Shown piece after piece: positions 25,394 to 34,580 of a stretch of 64,000 nucleotides of DNA. Within the stretch, counting starts at the first letter, position 1. Each line of letters starts with the position of its first letter. Source of the DNA: Pedobacter ginsengisoli. Lineage in GTDB: Bacteria > Bacteroidota > Bacteroidia > Sphingobacteriales > Sphingobacteriaceae. Location of the stretch: positions 930,001-994,000 of the forward strand of contig NZ_JASSYX010000002.1 of the NCBI RefSeq assembly GCF_030244015.1, read 5' to 3'. Both the position numbers and the translations under genes were made by a program. The notes under the pieces were generated by a model that was not told the DNA's origin, made no database searches, and worked only from the letters and a program-made list of their open reading frames with translations.

Positions 25394-27760
25394 ATGCAAG
25401 CTATTACGCTAAATCTAAATAAGATACATGAGCCAGGAGGACATCCGATCGGCGCAGATATCAAACTCTCTCTTCATCCGTTCATCGAGTACATTCAAAG
25501 AAAAGCCAATACAGAAAAAACCAGTAAAGTCAATTTCTACCGCTATATTCTTGACCAGTTCAATCAATACCCTGAACTTAAATATCCGATTGCGCCGGAA
25601 GACGCAAATAAATATTCAGCATTGTTTGAGCTGATTCATACTTCTCTGTCTCCGATCATCAACGATGAAACACAGCAATACTGGGCCTTAAGTACCCCGA
25701 TTTCTGCCTGGTTCCATTATGGAACAGATGCTTTCTATAGTGTTTTTATGGAGCCTTCTAAATGCAGCCTTAAAGCTGACCTGAGTTTGCCTTCTAAAAA
25801 GGATATGGATAAAAACATGTTGTCCGCCTTTTACAACCTGATCATGGAAAGGTTCTATAATTTTTCATTAAGCAATAATGAGTTTACCGTAAATTCTATC
25901 ATCGATCCGGAGACTCATTTGCTGAAATATTACAGATTAAATGTGGATTCTCGCTTTTTAGACATTAAAACGAGCGAAAAGCTGCCCGAATACAATTTGA
26001 AAGATGTGAAAGATTACATCAAAGACGAAAGAAACACATTAAAGATACTTACCAAACTTATTCCACCTGAAATATTTACTGTTGAAGGAATATCTATCGT
26101 AACCTTGACCGATGTGACTGCCGAATACGCATTGGAAATCGTAAAAAATATAATAATTGAGCACAGTGAGTCTCAAAAAGGCGAGCATAGCAATGATATT
26201 GCTACAGCATTAAAAACATTGGTTGGTACGGATCAGGTAGAATTTGGCATGCTCCCTTATATTAAGGTGAATAAAAAACTGATGATTGATGATCAGTCGG
26301 GTTTCAAGAGCATCGTGGTCCAGCTTGCGAAAGACAAAGGTATTGACGATCATGAATACAGAAGCCTAATAGAAGATTATCTCGAAAATCCGCGTACGCT
26401 GATCTTTCCGGAGATCACCAAAGAGGAAATGGTACATTACCCAATGCTGCAGCTTTTGGGTGAAGTGGGAATCAAGTCTTATGCACTTTTTCCGCTGTAT
26501 TACAACGCAAAGCTCGTAGGCTGCCTGGAATTCTATACCAAAGATGCGACTAAGTTTAACGGAAATACACTTACAAAAATAGAACGTGCCTTTCCCTTAT
26601 TGGCGCAATTGTTTCAGAATATCATTATTGATTTTAATAATGATATTCAGGATATCATTACCGCTAAATTTACTGCTTTACAGCCGTCTATACAGTGGCG
26701 CTTCAACGAGGCTGCATATAACTATCTGCAGTCTGGCGCCAGGGAAAGAAATTTGCCGGTTGAGCCTATATTTTTCAGAAGCGTTTATCCGTTTTACGGA
26801 GCGGTAGATATAAAGAATTCAAGTGTACAGCGTAATGCTGCAATCAGAAGAGACCTTTATACACATTTTGGAATACTTGAAAATACGATCAACAAGATTA
26901 AAGGCATGATCGCTTTGTGCAAGGAAGAAGATATCCCTAAAGAAGAAACCATCTGGAACTATAAAAACCTGGATGAGCTTTCTGATCGGGAGATATTGAA
27001 AACGGAAGACTATCTGCAGCGGCAAATCCCTGCCTCATTAAATCTGCTGAAGGAAAACCATCCAGATCTGACAGATATTGTTGAAGAATACTTCAGACTT
27101 ACCGGTGCTGAAAGTAAAGTGTTTGAGAACAGAGAACGCTATGAGAAAAGCATGCAGATGATCAACCTGGCTGTGACCCGCCACCTGGATGATTTCAATG
27201 CCGAGCTTCAGGGCGTTTATCCAAACTATTTTGAAAAATTCAGAACTGACGGTGTTGAGTTCGATATTTATATGGGACAATCTATAGCGCCTAAAAAACC
27301 TTTCACCGATAATCTGCTTGCCAGCTTCCGGTTAAAGCAATTGAGGGTTCTCGCTGAAATTGCGCAGACTACTAATAATTTAGGTCCATATTTTTCTTTA
27401 CCTTTAGAAACCACACAGCTTATTTTTGTATATGATAAGCCTATTGACGTAAGTTTTAGAATTGATGAGCAAAGATTTGACGTAGAGGGCAGTTATAATA
27501 TCCGTTATCAAATGGTGAAGAAGCGGATTGACAAAGCTCATATTAAAGATACTGAAGACCGTTTGACCCAGCCGGGTAAAATCGCGATTGTGTATTTTAA
27601 CAGTTCAGAAGCGAAAGAGTATTTGGGGTACATTAAAAAACTTCAAAATCAAGGTTTACTGACCAATGATCTGGAATATCTCGAAATAGAAGAATTACAA
27701 GGTGTGGAAGGACTAAAGGCCCTTAGAGTGGGTGTAAGTTTAAAAAGATCACTGAATTAA
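25394..27760 (+). CDS. Large GAF-domain protein of unknown function
   Basis: About 788 residues, no signal peptide or membrane helix, so cytoplasmic. A GAF-like ligand-binding module is suggested around residues 270-425 (FGMLPYIKVNKKLMIDDQSG, MLQLLGEVGIKSYALFPLYY, KLVGCLEFYTKD). The long C-terminal half contains helical regions and ends LEYLEIEELQGVEGLKALRVG. No kinase, cyclase or phosphodiesterase catalytic motif is seen. It lies 34 bases after the phosphatase gene and one base before the barrel gene. It may sense a small molecule for the operon, but that is inference. Confidence 0.7.
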   Translation: MQAITLNLNKIHEPGGHPIGADIKLSLHPFIEYIQRKANTEKTSKVNFYRYILDQFNQYPELKYPIAPEDANKYSALFELIHTSLSPIINDETQQYWALSTPISAWFHYGTDAFYSVFMEPSKCSLKADLSLPSKKDMDKNMLSAFYNLIMERFYNFSLSNNEFTVNSIIDPETHLLKYYRLNVDSRFLDIKTSEKLPEYNLKDVKDYIKDERNTLKILTKLIPPEIFTVEGISIVTLTDVTAEYALEIVKNIIIEHSESQKGEHSNDIATALKTLVGTDQVEFGMLPYIKVNKKLMIDDQSGFKSIVVQLAKDKGIDDHEYRSLIEDYLENPRTLIFPEITKEEMVHYPMLQLLGEVGIKSYALFPLYYNAKLVGCLEFYTKDATKFNGNTLTKIERAFPLLAQLFQNIIIDFNNDIQDIITAKFTALQPSIQWRFNEAAYNYLQSGARERNLPVEPIFFRSVYPFYGAVDIKNSSVQRNAAIRRDLYTHFGILENTINKIKGMIALCKEEDIPKEETIWNYKNLDELSDREILKTEDYLQRQIPASLNLLKENHPDLTDIVEEYFRLTGAESKVFENRERYEKSMQMINLAVTRHLDDFNAELQGVYPNYFEKFRTDGVEFDIYMGQSIAPKKPFTDNLLASFRLKQLRVLAEIAQTTNNLGPYFSLPLETTQLIFVYDKPIDVSFRIDEQRFDVEGSYNIRYQMVKKRIDKAHIKDTEDRLTQPGKIAIVYFNSSEAKEYLGYIKKLQNQGLLTNDLEYLEIEELQGVEGLKALRVGVSLKRSLN

Positions 27761-27761
27761 T

Positions 27762-30347
27762 ATGCGCTTAAAGAACCTGCTCGGTTTATCTCTTCTTGTT
27801 TTAACAATCCCGGCCTTTGCGCAGAAAGCAAATACAGGTGATTCTATAACCGTGGTTATGGGTCCCGAGTATGATAAAGTGAGCAGTTTGCACAGGTTCT
27901 GGCTTGGTGAAAGCTACCGAAAGATCTGGGCTACTCCGGTAAAAGTCCGGATTATTGATCTTCAGAAAGAACGTGGCGGTTTTAAAATTGTTAAACTTGG
28001 TGGGGGTATGCAGACGCGTTCCCTGCGCCTCGAAGATTCTACGGGAAAAGAGTGGGCTTTAAGAACCATTCAAAAATATCCTGAGCAGGGATTACCAGAA
28101 AGTTTGAAACCCACCATCGCCAAAGATATCGTACAGGACCAGGTTTCTACCAATCATCCTTTTGGAGCGCTTATCGTGCCTCCTTTGGCTGAAGCATTGG
28201 GTATTCCACATTCCAAACCTGAGATTGTTTATGTAGGTGACGATCCTGCGCTGGGGGAGTACCGTAAGGATTTTGCGAACGCAGCATACCTGCTGGAACC
28301 GCGTTCTCCGTTTGAAGAAGAGACCGATAATACCATTAAGGTTCAGCGAAAAATCCAGGAAGACAACGATACCCGTGCAGATCAGAAACTAACCCTTAGA
28401 GCCAGACTGCTTGATTTTGTGCTTGGAGACTGGGACAGACATGAAGACAACTGGCGCTGGCTTCCCCGAAAACAAAAGGGAGAAACGACCTATATACCTG
28501 TACCCCGGGACAGAGATAAGGTGTTTTACAAGACTTCCGGTGTATTTCCATGGATACTTAACCATCAATGGCTGAAATCTCATTTACAACCTTATAGCGG
28601 GACAATCCGGGATGTAAACCACTGGAATTTCAACGAAAGATATTTTGACAGGTACTTTTTAAATGAATTAAGTGAGCAGGACTGGAAGGATGAGATAAAA
28701 TATGTCCAGGATAAACTGCAGCCGGAACTCATCAACAGGGCTTTTAGACACATGCCTGATACCATATTCAAACTTAGCGGTGAAGAGCTGATCAAGTTTT
28801 TCACTTCCAGAAGAAATAAATTAGACACACTGGCCCTGCAATATTATAAATTCCTGTCCATAAATGTCGATGTTCCGGCTTCTGATAAAAAAGAGTTTTT
28901 TGATGTCAGTAACCTTGAAAACGGGGATGTGGAGATCACGGTATCCAACATCAATAAAGAAGGAAAGAAAGGCAGGCAGGTCTATCACCGGATATTTGAT
29001 CCTGAGGTAACAAAAGAAGTCAGACTGTATGGAATGGCAGGTGAAGATGTTTTCTCTGTCTCAGGAAAAGGAAGCGCTGATATAAAAGTCAGGATGGTAG
29101 GCGGAGACAGTGCTGACAAATTTGAAGTTGCCAAAGACGTGCACAACAAACCTTATGTATACGACCGTTCAGATGAAAAGAATGAATTTCCTGCAGGATC
29201 GGATGCCCGCTTAAGGCTGGCAAAAGATACACTCGTGAATAAGTTTGACGGGAATGCTTTTCTTTACGATAGATCGGGTCCGTTATTTAGTTTAAACTAT
29301 AACATTGATCAGGGATTTCAGGTAGGGGCCGGATACATCTATGAGACACAGGCCTTCAGGAAAAAACCTTTCGGTATCAAACACGAGTTTTGGGCAAACT
29401 ATACCACAGGCAGAAGGTCGTTTATTTTAGATTACCGCGGAGAGTTCAAGAAAGCAGTTGGCGGCAATGACTTAATTGTACATGGCAATATGCTGGGGCC
29501 AAATAATTTGAGTAATTTTTTTGGTATCGGGAACAATACCAAATATTTAAAGCTTGACGATGAGGACGAAGAATTGCTGGGCAGAGAAGACGGTATTTCC
29601 TACTACAGAAACCACTATAATTATCTAAACGCAGACATAAAGCTAAGCAGAAGCATGAGCAAACATCTCGTCATAGAAGGAGGGATCCTGGCTTCCTGGT
29701 ATACCAGTACCGTTTCAGGCAACGAGGAGCGGTTTTTCAATGATTACAATGCTTTGCATCCCCAAGAAGAGATCTTCTCTGATAAGTATTACGGTGGCCT
29801 GGTGGCCGGCTGGACTTATGACCGGAGAGACAATATCCCTATCCCGAAAAAGGGATTGTACTGGAAAACTCAATTCATTGCGCAGCAGCGGCTTGACAAA
29901 ACAAATGACCGCTATGGCTCCGTGACGACTGAATTCCGGTTTTACCTGAATCCAGCAAATTCGGGACTGGTAATAGCCAACAGGATAGGTGCAGGTACGG
30001 TTATCGGGAAACCAACATTCTTTCAAAGGATGCAAATTGGCGGCGTAAATAGTCTCAGGGGCTTTAACAGCAGACGTTTTACCGGCACTACAATGGCATA
30101 TCATAACCTGGATCTCAGGTTAAAGCTATTTAATTTTACTTCCTACCTGGTTCCCGGTACTGTTGGGATGATCGGTTTTCACGATACCGGCAGGGTATGG
30201 GAAAAAGGGGAGTCATCTGCAAGGTGGCACCATGGTTATGGCGGTGGATTATACGTAATACCAGGGGAAGTATTGCTGATACAAGCTGCTGTTGGCTTCT
30301 CCAGAGAAGCAACCATGCCGTATATATCTATTGGATTTAATTTCTAA
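27762..30347 (+). CDS. Outer-membrane barrel with kinase-like N-terminal domain
   Basis: About 861 residues. Signal peptide ends at AFA-Q (residue 20-21). Residues about 75-330 have features of an atypical kinase fold of the HipA/FAM20/CotH type: TRSLRLEDSTGKEWALRTIQK with Lys105, then LLDFVLGDWDRHEDNWRW (residues 217-233) resembling a catalytic Asp loop, and YIPVPRDRDKVF (244-255) resembling a metal-binding DFG equivalent. Residues about 510-861 are a BamA/TamA-like surface-antigen barrel with GVNSLRGFNSRRFTG and a terminal phenylalanine (SIGFNF). The barrel is well supported; the kinase reading is inference. Last gene of the ppk1 run, converging with cvfB three bases away. Confidence 0.8.
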   Translation: MRLKNLLGLSLLVLTIPAFAQKANTGDSITVVMGPEYDKVSSLHRFWLGESYRKIWATPVKVRIIDLQKERGGFKIVKLGGGMQTRSLRLEDSTGKEWALRTIQKYPEQGLPESLKPTIAKDIVQDQVSTNHPFGALIVPPLAEALGIPHSKPEIVYVGDDPALGEYRKDFANAAYLLEPRSPFEEETDNTIKVQRKIQEDNDTRADQKLTLRARLLDFVLGDWDRHEDNWRWLPRKQKGETTYIPVPRDRDKVFYKTSGVFPWILNHQWLKSHLQPYSGTIRDVNHWNFNERYFDRYFLNELSEQDWKDEIKYVQDKLQPELINRAFRHMPDTIFKLSGEELIKFFTSRRNKLDTLALQYYKFLSINVDVPASDKKEFFDVSNLENGDVEITVSNINKEGKKGRQVYHRIFDPEVTKEVRLYGMAGEDVFSVSGKGSADIKVRMVGGDSADKFEVAKDVHNKPYVYDRSDEKNEFPAGSDARLRLAKDTLVNKFDGNAFLYDRSGPLFSLNYNIDQGFQVGAGYIYETQAFRKKPFGIKHEFWANYTTGRRSFILDYRGEFKKAVGGNDLIVHGNMLGPNNLSNFFGIGNNTKYLKLDDEDEELLGREDGISYYRNHYNYLNADIKLSRSMSKHLVIEGGILASWYTSTVSGNEERFFNDYNALHPQEEIFSDKYYGGLVAGWTYDRRDNIPIPKKGLYWKTQFIAQQRLDKTNDRYGSVTTEFRFYLNPANSGLVIANRIGAGTVIGKPTFFQRMQIGGVNSLRGFNSRRFTGTTMAYHNLDLRLKLFNFTSYLVPGTVGMIGFHDTGRVWEKGESSARWHHGYGGGLYVIPGEVLLIQAAVGFSREATMPYISIGFNF

Positions 30348-30350
30348 AGG

Positions 30351-31196
30351 TTACTCAGCCTCTTTATCTACAAAAAGCCTGATCTCGTGATCTGAGATGG
30401 TGATCAGCCTGTCCTTGTATAGTCCGCCGATTACCTTTTTGAAAGCATTTTTGCTGAGCTTGAACCGGTCGTATATGTCATCAGGTGCGCTTTTATCACC
30501 CAGGGCAATGACACCTCCCGATTCCTTCAATTCTTCCAGTAAGGCATCCTTATTGTCCAGAATATGACCATATCCCATGGGTTGGAGGCTTAAATCGATC
30601 TTACCTTCCACACGGATCTTTTTAACCCAGCCCTTTCGCACTTCACCAGGATTCAAAATGTCAAATAACTCATTGGTATAAAGAAGCCCGATATATTTGT
30701 TATCGATGATCGCATTGTAGCCCAGATCAGACCTGTCTGCAATGAGCAAACTTACTTCATCACCTTCTTCAAGGTCGATTTCATGTTCTTCCACAAAATT
30801 GAGCAATTTGGAGGACGCAATCATTCGGTTATTGCTGGTGTCAAGGAAAACATAAACCACATGGCTGTCGCCTTTAAACATCGGACGTTTTTGCTCTCTG
30901 GCCGGTACAAAAATATCTTTATCCAATCCCAGGTCCATAAAAGCACCATCTTCACTGTCATCAACAACTGTCAGGTAAGCAAAATCGCCTACACAGGCCA
31001 ATGGTCTTTTGGTTGTTGCTATTAGTCTGCTTTCTTTGTTGGCATAGACAAATACACTTACATTGTCACCCACCTCCGTGTTTTTAGGCACCTCAGTATA
31101 AGGAAGCAAAGCTTCATCTTCTCCGTCTGTTAAAACCAGGCCTAAATCCGTTTTAGTTATAATTCTTAGATCGTTATATTGTCCTATTGCTATCAT
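30351..31196 (-). CDS. cvfB: CvfB-type S1 domain RNA-binding protein
   Basis: About 281 residues from ATG 31196 (product begins MIAIGQYNDLRII), the family's usual start; an in-frame ATG at 31214 would add six residues but lies in a hairpin. Tandem S1-like OB folds are visible: LGLVLTDGEDEALLPYTEVP, GAFMDLGLDKDIFVPAREQ and YIGLLYTNELFDILNPGEVRKGWVKKIRVEGKIDLSLQP, followed by a winged-helix-like C-terminus (IYDRFKLSKNAFKKVIGGLY). CvfB proteins influence virulence and RNA metabolism in other bacteria; here the role is presumed RNA-binding. Confidence 0.88.
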   Translation of the reverse strand: MIAIGQYNDLRIITKTDLGLVLTDGEDEALLPYTEVPKNTEVGDNVSVFVYANKESRLIATTKRPLACVGDFAYLTVVDDSEDGAFMDLGLDKDIFVPAREQKRPMFKGDSHVVYVFLDTSNNRMIASSKLLNFVEEHEIDLEEGDEVSLLIADRSDLGYNAIIDNKYIGLLYTNELFDILNPGEVRKGWVKKIRVEGKIDLSLQPMGYGHILDNKDALLEELKESGGVIALGDKSAPDDIYDRFKLSKNAFKKVIGGLYKDRLITISDHEIRLFVDKEAE

Positions 31197-31209
31197 GATG
31201 GTAAATTTA

Positions 31210-31234
31210 GCCATTCCTGCATTGCAGGAATGGC
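31210..31234 (-). promoter_or_regulatory. Perfect stem-loop in cvfB leader
   Basis: GCCATTCCTGC (31210-31220) and GCAGGAATGGC (31224-31234) form an 11-bp perfect stem with a 3-base loop, between the TACCTTTG box and the start codon at 31196. It overlaps the alternative ATG at 31214, so it could mask that start or modulate translation. Confidence 0.55.
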
Positions 31235-31253
31235 TTTAAGTCATTAGTATTTG

Positions 31254-31261
31254 CAAAGGTA
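31254..31261 (-). promoter_or_regulatory. Bacteroidota -7 box for cvfB
   Basis: Minus strand TACCTTTG matches TAnnTTTG, 57 bases upstream of the cvfB start codon and upstream of the stem-loop at 31210-31234. Confidence 0.5.
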
Positions 31262-31272
31262 CTAAACTGCCC

Positions 31273-31545
31273 TTAGATTAAATCTTTATAATGCGATCCT
31301 GTGGTTGTTATATTGCATAAACTATATGGTGGTAGTCCAAAAAGGATTTCCAGTTTGATGACTATGTTGTGAGGAATCTCTTTTTTGACATCGAGAGGTA
31401 TATTTGAATAATTGTTGAAGGTATTTATACTCTTCCCTATTATTTTCGGAATTAACTTTATCAATTTAGCATGCTCACCTTTGGTCAGCTGATCCATCAT
31501 TTCCTGGATCCTGTATTTTTTCTTGACTGCGTTATTTAAACTCAT
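31273..31545 (-). CDS. Small unknown protein, possibly HTH-like
   Basis: About 90 residues from ATG 31545 (MSLNNAVKKKYRIQEMMDQL); a start 15 bases upstream is possible. No signal peptide. The order of short helices with ISIGKSINTFNNYSN-like spacing (IIGKSINTFNNYSNIPLDVK) and IPHNIVIKLEILFGLPPYSL near the end resembles a divergent helix-turn-helix regulator, but no family was recognised. It is followed at once by the cvfB promoter and is preceded by AT-rich DNA. Confidence 0.6.
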   Translation of the reverse strand: MSLNNAVKKKYRIQEMMDQLTKGEHAKLIKLIPKIIGKSINTFNNYSNIPLDVKKEIPHNIVIKLEILFGLPPYSLCNITTTGSHYKDLI

Positions 31546-31657
31546 AAAATAAAATCTCAATTTTTTTAAAATGTAAATAATAAATTAATTTATCAGGCCT
31601 GTAAGTGTAAGTTTATACAGAAAATGTGATATAACATTAATAAATTACTGAAAAAAA

Positions 31658-32677
31658 TCAATTTTTTATGAAAAATAATTGCTTAAACCGTTTAGCACGC
31701 ACCAAATTTGCAGCAATTTTACTTCGGTAACCGGTAGTGCAATAAAATACCAGGCGTTGAACAGCCGGTATTTCTGTTAGTCTGTCCGCAAGTTCATATA
31801 AGGGTATATTTAGTCCGCCTATATTGGATTCCTCATATTCATAGGCTTCCCTGACATCAATTAACAGAAAATCTTCATGACGATCCCGCCAGCTTTTAAG
31901 ATCATCTAATGTAATGCCCTCAAATACCGGGCTCATGTTTGCCTGACGATCTAATTTATCCTGCTTCTGCAGATTGAAAATCCTAACATCATTGTTCAGC
32001 GCATCAATCGTCATCAATTTGCCTGACAACGTTTCACCAAAACCTGCAATCAGCTTGATGGTCTCATTGGCCATATAGGTCCCCACAATTCCCGGTAAAG
32101 TACCTATGACCCCACTTTCTCCACAATTTGGAACATCCTCTGCCAATGGGGGTTCAGGATAGAGGCTGCGGTAGTCCGGCCCACCCATAAAATTGAATAC
32201 CGAAACCTGTCCTTCAAACTTAAACAGTGAACCAAAGACAAGCGGCTGTCCCAGTTTCACGCAGGTATCATTCACCAAATACCGGGTAGGAAAGTTATCA
32301 GATCCGTCGACTACGAGATCATACCTTCCAATTATAGTTGCTGCGTTATCAACTGTGAGTTTAAACGGAAAACTGTTAAAACTAATGTGAGGATTGAGCA
32401 ATTGAAGCTTAGCCACTGCTGTTTCCGCCTTGTTCTTTCCGATATCACTGGTATTGTAAAGGATCTGCCGCTGCAAATTACTTTCATCAACCAGATCATG
32501 GTCAATGACTCCAATGTGGCCAATACCTGCAGCAGAGAGATAAAGCAGTACAGGACAGCCCAATCCGCCGGCACCTATGACTAAAACAGATGCAGCTTTT
32601 AGTTTCTGCTGCCCCTCAATTCCCAGTTCAGGAAGCAGCATTTGACGGTCATATCGTTTTAATTCTGAACTATTCAT
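31658..32677 (-). CDS. thiF: ThiF/MoeB-type adenylyltransferase with C-terminal rhodanese domain
   Basis: About 339 residues. The E1-like domain has the nucleotide-binding VLVIGAGGLGCPVLLYLSAAGIG and IDHDLVDESNLQRQ; it adenylates the C-terminal glycine of ThiS. A rhodanese module follows near residue 265 (FLLIDVREAYEYEES) with the sulfur-carrying cysteine in FYCTTGYRS. The protein stops at LFFIKN, before the LKGGI-type end normally seen in rhodanese, so it may be slightly truncated. It is the last gene of the thiamine operon; thiH ends one base before its ATG. Confidence 0.9.
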   Translation of the reverse strand: MNSSELKRYDRQMLLPELGIEGQQKLKAASVLVIGAGGLGCPVLLYLSAAGIGHIGVIDHDLVDESNLQRQILYNTSDIGKNKAETAVAKLQLLNPHISFNSFPFKLTVDNAATIIGRYDLVVDGSDNFPTRYLVNDTCVKLGQPLVFGSLFKFEGQVSVFNFMGGPDYRSLYPEPPLAEDVPNCGESGVIGTLPGIVGTYMANETIKLIAGFGETLSGKLMTIDALNNDVRIFNLQKQDKLDRQANMSPVFEGITLDDLKSWRDRHEDFLLIDVREAYEYEESNIGGLNIPLYELADRLTEIPAVQRLVFYCTTGYRSKIAANLVRAKRFKQLFFIKN

Positions 32678-32678
32678 G

Positions 32679-33797
32679 TTATACTTTAGTCAGGCTCAGG
32701 TCCCAGTCCTTCCACACAGGTTCGTAGCCCTGAGCAGAGATCATCTGAGCAATTTCAGCCGCACTTCTTTCGTCAGAGATCTCAAATTGTTCCAGCGATT
32801 GTGGCTCAACTGCATATCCGCCGGGATTTGTTTTGGAACCTGCACTTATAGAAGTGATGCCTAATTTTATAATATTATTTCTGAAAGATACGGATTCGCG
32901 GGTAGAAATGGACAATTCTATCTCCTGATTAAAGATTCGGTAAGCACAGATCAGCTGGACAAGTTCCCTGTCATTCATGACCACCTTGGGTTCCAGCCCG
33001 CCGCTGAAAGGACGCAGTCTTGGAAAGGAGATGCTGTATTTGCTTTGCCAGTAGCGTTTTTCCAGATAGGAGAGGTGCAGCGCTGTAAAGAAAGAATCAG
33101 TACGCCAGTCTTCCAGACCAATCAGCACACCGAGACCCATTTTATGTATTCCGGCCTGACCGAGCCGGTCCGGCGTCTCCAACCTGTATTGGAAGTTTGA
33201 TTTTTTACCTTTCGGATGGTGTTTTTTATAATCTTCCTCATGGTAAGTTTCCTGGTAAACCAGAACTGTGTTGAGACCGTAAGGAGTAAGTTCCTGATAA
33301 TCCTCCAGATCCAATGGCTGAACTTCCATAGAAATGTGTGCGAAATGTGGTTTGATCAAATCAAGCGTTTTCTTGAAGTAATCTGTGTGAACCGACTGAT
33401 TGGCTTCCCCGGTCACCAGTAAAACATGGTCATAGCCCATGCCTTTTATTGCAGCAACCTCCTCCATGATCTCTATAGAAGATAAGGTTTTGCGGCGCAC
33501 CTTATTGTCATAGCTGAATCCGCAGTACGTACAAATGTTATTGCACTCATTGGAAAGGTACATCGGCACATACATCTGGATCACCTTTCCAAAACGCTTC
33601 CGGGTCAATTGCTGGCTGATCTGTGCCATTTGTTCCAGATAAGGCGCGGCGGCGGGGGAGATGAGTGCCTTAAAATCCTCGAGAGATCCAGAACCAGCAT
33701 TTAACGCATGTTCCACGTCTTTACGGGTTTTATTAAGGATACTTTGACTAACCTCCTGCCAGTCATATTGCCTGAATATGTCGGTGAAACTGCTCAT
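32679..33797 (-). CDS. thiH: 2-iminoacetate synthase (radical SAM, thiazole synthesis)
   Basis: About 372 residues from ATG 33797 (MSSFTDIFRQYDW); a start at 33824 would overlap thiG by 20 bases and lacks family similarity. The radical SAM cluster motif CNNICTYC is near residue 83, followed by GFSYDNKVRRKTLS; GMGYDHVLLVTGEA is the next strand. It cleaves tyrosine to supply dehydroglycine for the thiazole ring. The biotin/thiamin-associated (BATS) C-terminal region contains STRES and GITSISAGSKTNPGGY. The use of ThiH rather than ThiO is typical of anaerobic and Bacteroidota lineages. Confidence 0.96.
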   Translation of the reverse strand: MSSFTDIFRQYDWQEVSQSILNKTRKDVEHALNAGSGSLEDFKALISPAAAPYLEQMAQISQQLTRKRFGKVIQMYVPMYLSNECNNICTYCGFSYDNKVRRKTLSSIEIMEEVAAIKGMGYDHVLLVTGEANQSVHTDYFKKTLDLIKPHFAHISMEVQPLDLEDYQELTPYGLNTVLVYQETYHEEDYKKHHPKGKKSNFQYRLETPDRLGQAGIHKMGLGVLIGLEDWRTDSFFTALHLSYLEKRYWQSKYSISFPRLRPFSGGLEPKVVMNDRELVQLICAYRIFNQEIELSISTRESVSFRNNIIKLGITSISAGSKTNPGGYAVEPQSLEQFEISDERSAAEIAQMISAQGYEPVWKDWDLSLTKV

Positions 33798-33804
33798 AGG
33801 GGTA

Positions 33805-34578
33805 TTAATAAATTTGTTCATCAAGAAAAGAAGTGAGCGGACTGCTTGCTACAGCTTCAGCATGTACAGCTCCAAGTCTGGCTTCAAAAGCCATCCTGCC
33901 AGCTTCAACCGCGATCTTAAATGCTTTCGCCATTTTTACCGGATCGCCTGCGATAGCAATGGCTGTATTTACCAAAACCGCATCCGCACCAATTTCCATA
34001 GCCCATGCAGCATCAGAGGGCGAGCCAATACCGGCATCAATGATCACCGGAACATTGCTTTGACTGATAATGATTCCCAGAAAATCTATAGTTTTGAGCC
34101 CTTTGTTGCTGCCGATAGGAGATCCAAGCGGCATTACAGCAGACGTACCCACATCTTCCAGACGTTTACAGAGCACCGGATCTGCATGAATATAGGGTAA
34201 GACCACAAAACCCAGCTTAGCCAGCTCCTCTGTAGCCAGTAAGGTCTCTATAGGATCAGGCATCAGGTATTTAGGATCAGGATGTATTTCCAGTTTGATC
34301 CAATTGGTCTCCAGCGCTTCTCTTGCCATTTGCGCCGCAAAAACTGCTTCTTTCGCATTGCGGACACCAGAGGTGTTTGGCAATAAACTGATATGCGGAT
34401 GTTTTAATTTCAATAAGATGTCATCATCATCATTCTTCAGTTCCACCCGTTTTAAAGCCACCGTGACCAGTTCGGAAGCCGATGCTACAAGGGCGGCTTC
34501 CATTTCCACTGAAGAACTGAATTTTCCCGTCCCGGTAAACAACCGGGAATGAAAAGTTTTATCTGCTATTTTCAACAT
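33805..34578 (-). CDS. thiG: Thiazole synthase
   Basis: About 257 residues, TIM barrel. Landmarks are [14 protein letters not shown] at the N-terminus, the catalytic lysine strand [46 protein letters not shown] and [30 protein letters not shown]. It joins ThiS-thiocarboxylate sulfur, deoxyxylulose phosphate and dehydroglycine into the thiazole phosphate. It follows thiE after a two-base gap. Confidence 0.97.
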   Translation of the reverse strand: MLKIADKTFHSRLFTGTGKFSSSVEMEAALVASASELVTVALKRVELKNDDDDILLKLKHPHISLLPNTSGVRNAKEAVFAAQMAREALETNWIKLEIHPDPKYLMPDPIETLLATEELAKLGFVVLPYIHADPVLCKRLEDVGTSAVMPLGSPIGSNKGLKTIDFLGIIISQSNVPVIIDAGIGSPSDAAWAMEIGADAVLVNTAIAIAGDPVKMAKAFKIAVEAGRMAFEARLGAVHAEAVASSPLTSFLDEQIY

Positions 34579-34580
34579 AA

